64,000 bases of DNA from Klebsormidium nitens (lineage: Eukaryota; Streptophyta; Klebsormidiophyceae; Klebsormidiales; Klebsormidiaceae). This document shows positions 11,028 to 22,360 of this stretch, one piece after another. Made by a program: the position numbers and the translations under genes. The stretch is taken from the NCBI GenBank assembly GCA_000708835.1, contig DF237084.1:115697-179696 (forward strand), written 5' to 3'. Under the pieces are notes generated by a model that was given only the letters and a program-made list of their open reading frames with translations, was not told the DNA's origin and searched no databases. Every line of letters starts with the position of its first letter. Position 1 is the stretch's first letter.

Positions 11028-13269
11028 CTACTTCAAGTGCTCCTTGAACCACTGAGATGCATCGTGAAACGCTTCCTCTTTTGCCTTCTTGATCAACTCT
11101 ACCTTGTCGTCTCCTCTTACAGCAAACCCGTGAAACGTGCCGGGAAAGTATTTGATCCTCAACCTATCCGCAAGACTCTCCTTCTCAATGATCTCCTGGG
11201 CTTGCTCGCGCGCTTTGTCCGAAAACGCAAAGTCCGCCTCGGCTGCGATGATCAAACCCGGTACCTTGTTGGTGTTGATGTCGGCAGGGACAGAGACCTG
11301 GGAATGTGCAACGACGAACGTGTCGATGACGCCCTCCTTCTTGGCGATCATGAAAATGGGCGTGCCCCCGTAGCAGTATCCAATCATGCCGACCTTCGTG
11401 ATCCCTGTACACGAGAAAAAAGACACGTGTCTCTGCCGTGGCCTCGAATGGACTTTGACACCACCCCATTGATCGTAGCACCACCATGGTTCTGATGAGG
11501 GCAGTCTATTTTGTCAAAGCGGAACTGACCTTTGTAGGAATGCAAAGCAGGCGGTCTGGATACGGGTGGAAAGCGGAGGTGGTCGGAAGCGACCCCGAAT
11601 GCGATCCGACCTTGAGACGTGCATAATCTCCGCGAAGAACCATTTTTTCAAGGATATATCTTACTTCGTCAGAGATCGAAAGCAGTTCCGCGGATGCAAA
11701 GCAGAACAGTTGGATACGTCAGATTGATTTTAAAATTGGCTCCTTTGGACGAAAAGCTTCTTGACCCTATGAATTTCGCCGAGCCAAGCACTCTCCGTTC
11801 AGACGGGTTCAACTCATGCTCGTACAGACCAGTGTAAGAGTCTGTTTTCAAACAGCTTAAACCTCGAGAGCGGTGTCTGGCCCCAGAACGAAGAGGTGAA
11901 AACTGCTCAAATTTCAGCCCTTCTAAAGCCCGCAAGGTGAGCCCCTCAGAGTGATCAAGGTCAGGGGATTAAAAGGCGGGGGTTAGTACGTACAGCGCTG
12001 ACGAAATACAAGCGTATCTTGTGTCCGATCCTTGGAACTGATCGGATCGGTATAAGAGCAAAACACCGCGGAGAGAACCCAGTATACAGATTCACCAATG
12101 TCGCCTCGACCTGCCCAACAACCCTCCAATCGCAATTGCAGAGTAAAAACTTCGAGAACCACTCGAAGATCCTTCTCAAAGTTACTGAAGCTGACTATAC
12201 TGTGCCTTTGCCTCGTTGATGACTTCACACGATTGCCCCGACACGTGGCACTAGCGCCTGCAAGAGAACCTTCACAAGCTTGTGCAGCAGGTGTGATTAC
12301 CCACCGTGTTTCTCCTTGACCTCCTTGATAACCGCCTCCAAAAGCGGGACCTTAGTTCCGGGGCGATTCCTGATGTTGAACCACAGCAAAAAGGGCGCCA
12401 GGGACAGGACGGTGGTAATACGGGAGAACAAACTGGGGGGCCCCGCCGGGTCGCCGGGGATCCCGCTGATCTTTGGCAGAGCGTCCAGCATCCAGCGAGG
12501 GAGCGCCCCGCCGTTGAACATGTCGGGGACGACCGTGAGGAAGCCGTCCTTGGCAAACGCATCTGGACAGTTTTGGGAATCAGGCGTTGAGCTTCTGGGG
12601 TCTCAGTCTTGACAGACAAGGATCGCAAGCTCAGAGTTGGCGATCCTCTTATTACAGACGTTTTGAAAATGACCAGAAATAAGGAGGTTGTCCTCAGAAC
12701 TTGCATCTGCGATATGAGAACAGAGGATTGAGACATGGATCAGGCACGGAATAGGGCCTGTAGTTGCACTGCTTTCGTTCTTGTGTGATAGTGCGTGTGA
12801 CTCCTGTTGACGCTTCTAAGTCTTCAGCATTGTAGTATCTTCATACCTTGTTCTGCCACACACTGTGGGTAGGATAAGCAGAAAAGAAAGTTGCAGTTGA
12901 ATAATGCACAAAGATCAATCTGTGTGGGGCGAGAGCAATCTGATAAGAATGAAAGCTTCTTTTGATGGAACTCATGTTGTTCATGACATCAAGGAAATTA
13001 GGAATGCGATCTCTGATTGATAGGGCATATCCCAGGCTGTCAAGGGATCCCAAAGAAAGGCAGTACAGCAGCGGTGTCTGGCTCTTACCAGCAATCAACT
13101 GCACATTTGACAACCTGTGGCCAAAGACGTCCGTCGAGATCACGATGGCCTCCTTTGATGGCTCCTTTGGTTTTGCCACGTAAGCTTCCACTCCCCCAAT
13201 CTGGATGTACTCCCCTGTGGGAGTGCCCTCACTGATGTGGCCAGTGATGCAACACGCCCGTGTGGCCAT
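11028..13269 (-). CDS. Dienelactone hydrolase family protein, three exons
   Basis: The exons (minus) are 13269-13089, 12562-12305 and 11404-11028, all in phase, giving 271 residues. This is an alpha/beta hydrolase of the dienelactone hydrolase family, probably cytosolic; plant members are often labelled endo-1,3;1,4-beta-glucanase-like. The ATG at 13269 begins MATRACCITGH. The N-terminal strand reads AIVISTDVFGHR, followed after the splice by AFAKDGFLTVVPDMFNGG. The nucleophile elbow is GYCYGG with its Cys, the acid is the Asp in AEADFAFSD, and the His is in GTFHGFAVRGD, so the triad is complete. Splices use GTAAGA (intron 1) and GTGGGT (intron 2). The substrate cannot be read from the sequence. 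Its start faces the SNARE gene 1.2 kb away. Confidence 0.88.
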
Positions 13270-14491
13270 GGGGAGTAATCGTGCTCAGTGCCACCGCTTG
13301 GTGGACGCTTCTGGCCTGGTGGAAGCGAGAGTGTTCAGACAAGAGCAGGGTCCTGAAAAAGGGGGCCTTTCCTTTCCCTGTTCACACAAGGGATGAGCTG
13401 AAACCATGAACATCTGCTCAAGGTTGCACAGAGATCACCTGATTGCTTTGAAAGAAGCATGCAGCTCTCAAATGGGATGTGGTATGGTATGTATCAAATC
13501 GCCAAGCACAATGACCTGAAAGGAAGTGTGTGCAATGCATGCCGACCTATGACCCACCAGCAGCTCACGTTTGACCTGCAACCTGTGAGCTGCTCAGCTG
13601 AATCAACTCCATCATAAGCTGCAGACTGATCAGCGCAGGTTCTCCTCACCTTTTTCGGCAGCACTCCAAGCTGGTCCCAAGGCCAGCGCAGCTGATGTCA
13701 GCGCTCGAGAGTATGAAATCCTCGTCTTCGTCTGTTGCTGCTGACTAACACGTTGCATTCGCTCCCTACGGACTCCTGTACCTCTTTACAAAAGGAAGCT
13801 TTTGGTTTGGAATCTGTCCATTCTCGTGAGACTCGCAGAAAGATGCGAGACGTTCACAACGTCATGACGCCAACCACCACAAGTGGGCCGTTCAGCCATG
13901 ATGATGTCACATTCACATCAGCAGAAAGGGCGCCAGCAAGTTGCCTGTCTGTCCTGTTTTTAACCAGATTTGCCTCAGATGCCGCTCTTTATAACGGTTT
14001 CCAATACACGACGGCATGACAAGACTGTTGGTGAACCGGTTTTAAAGACGGCCGATCGGGGTGAAGGGTTTACCCCAACAGTACGGAGCTTAACCTACCT
14101 TAACCCTCCATAATGCAATCGCCTTAGATAAAGATGTGCATGCGGGCAAACTTTGAAGCTGAAAAGGTTCCTTCACTGCTGCAGCCTTCAGCAAAAGCTC
14201 ACGCTTCGCGTTGAGACAGAAAGCTATCAAGCAAGATACCTTCCTGCTTCCTGCTCCGGGTTAGCGCTTTTCTATTCTGAGAATCCCTCCCCTGAGCTGT
14301 ACGGTGGTGAGGAGTACGGACGATCATAAAGCTCGTTGAGTAGCGGCCTGGGCTCAAACAGGCAACCATACGCCTTCAAGTCCTACGTTTTTAGGTTTTG
14401 AAATGCCGGCTTGTGGGTTTAAGAGAGTCTTATTTTCAAGAGGTTGTTTGGAAGGGGCCAAAGCAAGTTTACCACTGTTTGGAGAGGAGCC
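13270..14491. promoter_or_regulatory. Divergent promoter region, hydrolase and SNARE genes
   Basis: This 1.2-kb stretch separates the start codons of the dienelactone-hydrolase-like gene (-) and the SFT1-like SNARE gene (+). It should contain both promoters and 5' UTRs. No TATA box or conserved element stands out, and no open frame here resembles a protein family. Confidence 0.45.
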
Positions 14492-16536
14492 ATGTCCTGG
14501 AAACCTGGGAACAGAAGCAGGTGAGATTTTCGCTGTCCCGTCCAGGTCATGCTGATACTTGGTTTGTGCTAGAACATAGTTTGATTTCACGGGCAAGAAG
14601 CTGCAAGGGCAGACTGCAGAATGCAATTATCAAGAGCTCTTTCCAGAGGTGTCACAGAGTAGACTCTGGCATCATGATGAAGGGAGGAACTCGTCTGAAA
14701 GTGGTCTTCTTTGGCTTGGACTAGGGGCTTGAATCATCTGCTGCAGGCCTGTGTCCACGATTATGCCTTGCCAACATGTTTGCTTAATTGAACTATCTTG
14801 TCCAGCCTCTTGGCAGATTGCACTGGGCGATGGCTGTCCGGCTATGTGCAACTCTGACAGAGAAGCGCACGACTGTCTAATCATGCAGCAAGTAGAGTGC
14901 CTGGCTTGCTGACAACTTTGTTTGTGTTCAAAGCGTCTCAGCTTCTGCTGTCAGATACTTGACACCATCAGAGGAGGCTTGTTAAAGCGTCTCTGCTTGT
15001 GCTGTTAGATACTTGACACCATCAAAGGGGGCTGAGGGTCTTCCTGCTTTGCAACTGAGTGATGAAAATACTTTCTTTTCCATGTGAACTCTCTGGATTC
15101 TGGAGAAATGAATGATCAGCTAAGTGGTTCAACGGTCACAGTAAAGGTATCCTGACGGCTCAGCATGGTCAGTCCAGTGTTCCACTTCGAGATTGCCCTC
15201 CTGTCCTGCTTTATTGAAGTGAGTCTCCCTGGCAGGGTTTACTTGACCTACTGAGCACGTATCATTGTTCTGCAGAGATGGCTTAAACAACCGGGCTAGC
15301 CTTTTGGGCGGTGACAGTGAACAAATTCAGCTGCGGATAGATCCAAGAGACCAGGACTTGGACACAGAAATAGAAGGGCTGATGGGGAAGGTGGGCCGGT
15401 TAAAACAGGTGCGTGCCTTCAGTCCGCTCCTTGTCCCAAACCTTCGAGTACCTGCTGAATTGCCTGCAAGGCTCTTACGGGACCCTGCTCTGAGCAGGGT
15501 CCAAGAAAGTGTTGTAAGGAAAACTTCTTTGCTAGGCGGCGAGTAAATTTTGCATGGTGCTCGGTGCTGAGTCGGACTACTTTATTTTCACGAGATTCGT
15601 TTCGTCCAGTCGTCAACAGTATATGTCGAAGGCCACAGCCCTTTCTTAAACAAGACAAGAGTCTGCAATTGTACTTTGGCTGTCGTGAGAAGTAACCAGG
15701 TACGCGCCACAAGTTATATGGCACCCCGCTAAAGGCTCCAAATAAGAACGACCTGACTACAAACGATTCTGGCATCATCAGGAGTTGCAGTCCTTCGACT
15801 TTGAGAATCAGAACCGGAATCGTTTTGTTTCTGCACTCTCGCTGTCTGTTGTTTCGGACTTCTTGTTCGAACGTGGCGTTTGTTACTTGTGCACATCGCC
15901 CGTATCATGGGCCTGATTGTTCGGTCCAAATAAGATTGTCTTGTACAGACGTTTTTTGACGCAGCCGATACAGTTTCTACATTTTCAATCTCCACTTGAT
16001 GTGGGCAGCTTCGTGTTTGTTTGACGTTTTACCCTCTATGTACACCGTTCGCGCATCAGCTGAGATGGTCAAGATCGGAAACCGATGTGTTTTTCCCCTC
16101 TCTTTCTGCCAGGTCACGAGCCTGATCGAGGAGGAAACGAAAACGCAAAACGCTCTTATAAACAACCTGGTAAGAAGTAAGAAGTCTCGAGTCTCCCCCG
16201 GTTTTTTTGTGTCCGTGGCCTTCAAGCTGCTGTAGGTCTTGTGCTCGTGGTTTGAGTTTGCGCGGATTCCTCGATCATGACTTAGCTTGTGCTGGCCACC
16301 TGAGAATGTCTTACTTGCATCTCCTTTCCTTCCCGGTCTCACCCGTCTGAGAACGGACTCTTTTTGCCTTTTGCTTGCAGGAAGACACCGTAGCGAAAGC
16401 AAATGCGATGCTGAAAACAATGGGTAAACGATTAGATAGAAGTCTCAAGGTTAGCACGAATGGGCATCTCTTACACGTGATTCTATTTGCAACCGCATGC
16501 TTCTTTTGTGTGTACCTTTGGTCAAAATTTAGGTGA
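14492..16536 (+). CDS. SFT1: SFT1-like Qc-SNARE (Golgi), four exons
   Basis: The exons are 14492-14520, 15276-15408, 16113-16169 and 16381-16536, phase-consistent, giving 124 residues. The short first exon encodes MSWKPGNRS and splices to give NRSRDGLNNR, which matches the YRSREGL start of plant SFT1 (SFT11/SFT12). Next come EQIQLRIDP, a SNARE heptad helix (DLDTEIEGLMGKVGRLKQ, then TSLIEEETKTQNALINNL and EDTVAKANAMLKTMGKRLDR), and a C-terminal membrane anchor HLLHVILFATACFFCVYLW ending in SKFR. This is a tail-anchored Qc-SNARE of intra-Golgi vesicle fusion. Length and anchor match the family (about 130 residues). The last exon reads straight through to TGA; a donor-like GTTAGC inside it is not used. 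Confidence 0.9.
14930..15033. repeat. 54-bp tandem duplication in SNARE intron 1
   Basis: Two diverged copies begin at 14930 and 14984 with AAAGCGTCTC. Both contain AGATACTTGACACCATCA. They lie within intron 1 (14521-15275) of the SFT1-like gene. Confidence 0.8.
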
Positions 16537-19477
16537 GACAGTTGCACAAGCGTCACGGCTGCTTCCAGCCGTGTTCGACATGACACCGAGAGTTTCTCAA
16601 CTTTTTGACGGCAATAGCGGACGCCTTCAATCTATATCGGTGTTGGATCCACTTTTGGAAAGCTTAAAGTCTAGTCGGATGAACATCATATATGCACTTT
16701 TGATATACTGAGTTTTGCATTTCGAGTTTTGCATTTCGAGTGAACTCGAAAAAGCTCTACTCATTTGGCGAAAACGTGCAGTGTGCGAGCCGGGTCTCTC
16801 ATGTACAGTCCAATACAAACCATATCGGCTAAGCCGGCTAGGCAGACGATTGACGGTCATCGTATGCAGCTGGCATGCACACCTATATGGACATGCAGCG
16901 ACAGACCGCTCATAATATGTCGATTGCTGGGCACCAATCAGTCTATACTGATCATAAGACCCATCCTTGGTTACAGTGCAGACACATGCATGTGCCGCCT
17001 GGCTAGGTTTTGACCATCATGGGCCGGGCTTGACTAAACCCCGTTGTTATGAGGCGCAAACCCTAGTGGATAATATATCGAGCACAACATATGCACCTTT
17101 GTTATATATACAACTAAATGTCACGGCGTGACAAAAGCTAGCTGCTAGCCAGAAGACGATCGTGCAGTATGACACGCGCACATGTGAACGGTTCCGCATG
17201 TTTCATCATAGCATGTGATAGTCGAGTTCATACACGGTCGGAAGTACGTCATATAAGTCTCGATGCTTTTCAATGAGCGCCAGCTCACTACGGCTTACAA
17301 AACAGCGCCTAGCATCAAACGCACGCATAACAGGATATTCTTGAATGCATGCCATCATGTACTTCAGATTTCGTGATGGACGTCTACGTACATCAAGGCG
17401 CTCAGCCGTTGAATCGTCTGGTAAGTCAACAGGTAAGATGTCGATGAATCTAAAATAAGCAGCTGGATCAAGCCGCCGGCCAGGATGAAATAGCATACGC
17501 TATCAAGTATTTTGAACGCTTAAGGAGACATCACGAGCCGTCCCAACGTCACGGTCCAGCGCATCAGCCTGCAGGAATCTGGTTGTGCTTAGGGGCAGCC
17601 TGAAGTAGGACTATGAATAATCGTCTCTAAGGTCTATGTACACCCAGAAGAGTGCCATACTTCCAACTTCCGGTTCCAGCGTGCTTTGGACAAGAAAAGT
17701 TTCTAAACACTATTTCGTCACGCATTCTCATGTGCTTGGCAGGATCTGACAAACTCAGATTGCTGAACGTGACCGTTCGACACTTCGTGTTCAAACATCA
17801 GCTCCGAATTCCATCTGTATTTTACTATAATAGAGTCGGCCAATCAAGGCGAGCACACCACGACCAGGCAAACGGCAAGGTCTGATGCTCGTGCGCATGC
17901 GTCACATATCTCATCGGGCTCGACCGGGCTCGGATCGCTTACACATGGCAAAGCTTCGGGCGCGGGTGGGTCTGAAGAGTGTGGTACGCGATCCAATGCG
18001 CTGTTGACTTCCGGCCACTCCCCCAGCTGGTGCGACCGCTGACTCTGGCCACTGCAATGGAAAGGGGCGAGAAAGAAGATAGCGTTGTGGGGCCCATAGA
18101 CGACAGCTGTGGAAAGCTGAAAGTTATGGCTCGTGACTTTTATCAGCTCCGAGTCAGCTTGAGAACTTTGCATTCAATGGTCAACGGCTGAGTAAAGCTG
18201 ACGAGTGCTATACATCCGAATCGAAACACGTGAAGGAGTTCCAACAAATTGTAGAGACTGATTTTGAAAGCCTATCTTGCCTGAAATAGATAGAAGATTC
18301 CATAGCAGTATGTTGAAAACAATAAGCATTGAAGCTAGAATGATATGTGACTTCGATTGACGTTCAATTGACCGAAGCGCCTTGTCAACGTAGTCGAGAA
18401 CTGTCCAAGTTGGAGACGTCTTACTCGGCTAGAAAGCTTTCAAGCGATTCTCCTTTACCACGTGAGCCTGCCTGTTGACTCGTTGCGGACGGTTCTGGCG
18501 ACCTGAGAGAGGAGAGGTGCAAGACATGTGAATAAGGCTGACTTGCTCAATTCAAGCATCCACACTTCCTTGATCTTCATTCTGCAAGAACTGATGTGTT
18601 GAATCTCGAGAACCTCAAGATTCCTAACATTCAAAGTTTAGAGGAAATCAAGTGCTGGTATGAGGGGTCCCTAGTGAACCTCCTGGCTCCTGTCGCTTGA
18701 TCAATCTCGAGCAGCTTTCAGGACCGCCAAAGGTAAGGACTTGCTGCGTTCCTGTCTCCACGAGCCTGCTTCTGAGACTATGAAGACCTTCACAGTGTCT
18801 GTAACAAGAAAGCCATACAGAATCTTACGTCCAGCCTGCCTTCTCACGCCTTCTTGGCTGCTCAGACCCTCGTGCATGTCAGCTTGAATTGAATAGACCG
18901 ACAGGACCCAAATACTACCGAGATGGCAGCGTTTTACCTTTCGCTCTGCTCTTGCGGTCCTGGTATCTTCTTTCCGATATCAGCAGCTTCGTCGTGCTGC
19001 GTGCTTGGCCTCGTTTCAGCGAGTGGGGGGCGTTCGTGGGCCATCTCTGTCCCCCCGGTCACGTCTTGCAGACCCTCCGACCTAACCTCTAGTGCAGGGC
19101 TCCTTTCGACCTGGATTGCTTTGTTCCCCGTGCCCACAGAAACCAGACGGTTCTCGGTGCCTTTGTTCGAGACGTTAAGTCGTATATTTGGTGAGAAAAG
19201 CCCGGGCTGGTTTAACGTTCGCACTTCCTGAGCGGAGCGTTGTCCACCATGTTGTCGAATATCGAAGCTAAGTTCCGGTATATTTTTACAAGAGTGTTGA
19301 GAATTATGTCAGGGACACCTGGGCCTTACTCCTGTCTCCTCGAGCTTAGGAGGCACGCGCCCCAGCAGGCGCCTCATCAGAAGAATAGAATAAGTGCAAG
19401 CGTTCTCCCACAAAAATTCTCTGAAGCAAGTCCTTTTACAGTGGTTACTGCGGACCCTTCTAGTTCTGAAAAGTTGC
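16537..19477. other. Long gene-poor region with coding relics
   Basis: After the SNARE gene there are nearly 3 kb without a supported gene. A tandem TTTTGCATTTCGAG lies at about 16713-16741. A 96-codon ATG frame lies at 17209-17496 (-). Around 18595-18735 two frames read leucine-rich peptides (NLENLKIPNIQSLEEIK, then LINLEQLSGPPK) separated by a stop and frameshift. This looks like a decayed F-box/LRR fragment. Nothing else is recognisable. Confidence 0.4.
17206..17496 (-). CDS. Short orphan ORF, possible gene fragment
   Basis: An ATG-initiated frame of 96 residues has ordinary-looking codon use. It begins MLFHPGRRLDPAAYF and ends with YDVLPTVYELDYHML. It has many charged and aromatic residues, no signal peptide and no membrane segment. 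I do not recognise it. Just upstream on the same strand is another short open stretch (LQADALDRDVGTARDVS) ended by stops, so this may be part of a decayed mobile or foreign gene rather than an active one. Confidence 0.25.
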   Translation of the reverse strand: MLFHPGRRLDPAAYFRFIDILPVDLPDDSTAERLDVRRRPSRNLKYMMACIQEYPVMRAFDARRCFVSRSELALIEKHRDLYDVLPTVYELDYHML

Positions 19478-20929
19478 ATGCAGCGTCTATCGGGGGCGGT
19501 TACGCGGGCGCGCCCGCCGCGCTCGCACCGGCTCGCGCGCTCCTTGAAGTTTATCATTGGGGACAGCTCCCGAGAACAAAGTCCTTCGAACATGGACGAA
19601 CGGCGAAGCCGCTTGACATCCTACCCGAGAAACCCGCTACAGGTTCCAGGGCGGGGACCTCGATCCGCGAGAACGGGGTCTGCATGCAGATGTCACGGTT
19701 GCATGCAGTAAGCATGCATGCATTATCCACATAAACATTCATACCGTCGCAGAACCTTATTGCCGAAGGAAAGCTCGAAGAAAGCACCCGATTGAGCGAG
19801 CGCCATTTCACAAGAGACTTGCGCAAACCGCTACTGGAAGGAGGGCAAAACTCGGTAGATTGTGTATTTTTTGGGGGCCAAAGCTTGCATGCCGCAGGTC
19901 TTTGAAGCAGGATTTTACGTCTTCCAAGTTAATTGTGGTCCTCTTCACTAACTTGAGACATTGTAAAGTCTGATAGAGGACGGAATCTGCCTTTAATTCA
20001 AGGATGGCTTCCAAGCAGGCCGAAAGGCAGGAGAATAAGGACACCAGTGGTTCAAAGGGGTAAGCTAGAGCCGAGAGCGTGCTTTGCAGAGTTTGCTCTG
20101 CTTTGTTTTCGTTCACCGAGTAGTGGCCTGAGCATTGTTTGAGCAACTTGAAAGACGTTAGAAGAGCTGCTCGCATTTTATCCGAGGCGGAAGTTGACTT
20201 GGGTGGTAGGAAGAAATACCAATTAGAATAGAGGCTGCTGCAGGTCTTCTCCGAAACAGACTTTTCGTTACTCGGAAAGCTGAGCTTTTCAGCTTCGGAT
20301 TCAAGGTTTGGATTTACTCGCAGTTTCCCTTTGATCCAAACTTAATAGCGGAAAAAGCGGCTCCTTTTCTATCTCAAGCTACTTCCGAATCAGAAACTTG
20401 GTGTTCTGGCACTGTAATAGATTTCAACCCGTTACATGGCTCTTCTGACTTACAGCAGACTGGTTGCAAACCCAATGCAAGCCTGTGCAGCTTGTCTGCT
20501 GGGATAATGATTACTGTGACGCAAGCTGATATTTTCGTTTTGCAGCACCGCTTCTCTATCGACATAATTAAAGTTTACAATCAGAAGTCAATGAAGTTTT
20601 TTTGAAGACGGACAACCCTCTCCTTGCTTTTGAACCCCTGCCATTTCGTACACTTCAGGCTGCCTTCAACACCCCAAACTGCCGCCCCGTTTTTCGACAC
20701 TGGCCGCGGCGTCTACTACGACCCCGCTTCGAATGAGACGGTCGCCCTCGAGCCCCCGAAAGACGACCCCCGGTCGGGCCTGGTGGTTGAGCACGTGCCT
20801 GTGGAACAGGCAATCAAGGAGGCAGAAATGTCCGGTAGAAGGCTCCCCGAGCCCGGCCCCTGGCAAGAAGTCGGGCGGGGCGCTGAGGCGTCCAGAGAAG
20901 AAGCCGAGAAGCAGTCGCAGGGGCAGTGA
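19478..20929 (+). CDS. Tentative two-exon gene of unknown function
   Basis: The exons would be 19478-19707 and 20659-20929, in phase, giving 166 residues. Exon 1 starts at an ATG and encodes an Arg-rich N-terminus (MQRLSGAVTRARPPRSHR) that could be a mitochondrial or plastid presequence. Exon 2 follows a CTTCAG acceptor and encodes the compact motif FFDTGRGVYYDPASNETVAL, then LVVEHVPVEQAIKEAEMSG and a Glu-rich tail. Exon 2 looks genuinely coding; the link to exon 1 rests on phase and a GTAAGC donor. The intron contains a 122-codon ATG frame on the other strand (20176-19811). The product is not recognised. Confidence 0.35.
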
Positions 20930-22360
20930 AGACTTAGGAGGCGTTTATTGTTAGATTGAATAGCTTGGGACCGAGGGGATGCCCGAAGCATCTGGGCCAA
21001 AGCAGAACGTGCGAAAATTCCATTCTGATATCAGTTACTAGTCTGGAACGGATCTAGATTTAGTTGTAACGATTCAAATGAGAAACGAAGCTGATGCACT
21101 TCGAAAAGAGTTCCACATCTGGGCAAGCGCGAGTTGACGTTCATCTTATCAACCGCTTGTTGAATTCCCTTTTCAATCACCCTTTTGCTAATTTTTGTCA
21201 GATCCGGATACATACCTAGAGACGTTGGGTCCAGCCGATCCCCTTCGCTCGAGCGCTTTTTCAAGATTCTGGCGCTCATATCAAATGGTTCGCTGTTGAG
21301 GTACCCTCCGCGTGATGCATGTTCTTTAACCGAACAGAAGTGCACGACTATTCGATGCGGCTACTATACCCCGTTCCGCCCCATCTGTTCCTTGCAATGA
21401 AGACACGTCTGGTCATTGCTTTCCATGCAGCGCATGCATAAACTTCATCCATCAATCTATTCAACAGATCAGCTAGATTATGTTAGGGTGTGGTTTTATC
21501 CTTGTAAATCATAGTGAAAGGTCGTTACTTGCGGTTTTCAAGGTTCGTCCATGCAATTCTTATACATTCGATACATCGTGTGAAGATGCATCAATATGCA
21601 AACACGTTGCACACCCACCAAGGCGTAATTGTTGGACCCTTTGAATCATGTATTCTCGTCTCGAGCATGTCTACTAGCGCGCACCTATCTTGAATAGTGC
21701 GCCTTCACCAAGTTCGACTAGGAACGTATACTTGGAGGCGCGCACAATCTGAATGCCCAATAAAACCGTCCTTGGGAAGCTCCTGCCGCTGTAGCTATGG
21801 TGCTTCGAAATTGTCGTTATAAAGACTCTCTCCTTTCGAGGACGTCAATGCCGCACTATTCAAGTTGGTACTACTGTAGGACTCGCTACTGACAGTGCCG
21901 GCTTCGACACAGGAGACAAGGGATTGAGGTGCCCCAAGAGTAATGGGTATGAATTCAAGGGAAGAACGAACGGCCCTGATGATGCCTGACACGGCTTGAA
22001 CATTGCATAATTCTACACTATCAAACTTTGGAGGCAGCTACTATATATCTGGGCCGACTGGGCCATCTGGACCGAGCTTTGTGTACAAGAGTCTCGTCTC
22101 CTACTCGCGCCTAGAACCGCACTACCATGAGGGCCCTGTGCTTTCTTCTGAAAAGAGATCCGATCTCACAGTGCAAACCGCCATTCATTTCTTGAAGATG
22201 AGGCGCTTCTTTCGAAGAACGGGCGCTTCTTTACGCAACAAAACGAAGGCACCGCTTTGGAACTCTTACATCAAACTTCTCCGCAAAGCATAATCTTGCC
22301 TACTCACTCGTCGGGAAAGAGCTCTTCGCTACTAGAGCTAGCTGCTACTTGAGCGCGGTG
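20930..22360. other. Intergenic region upstream of the orphan gene
   Basis: About 1.4 kb with no supportable gene. The open frames lack ATG starts, splice context or similarity. It should contain the promoter of the gene starting at 22361. Confidence 0.45.
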
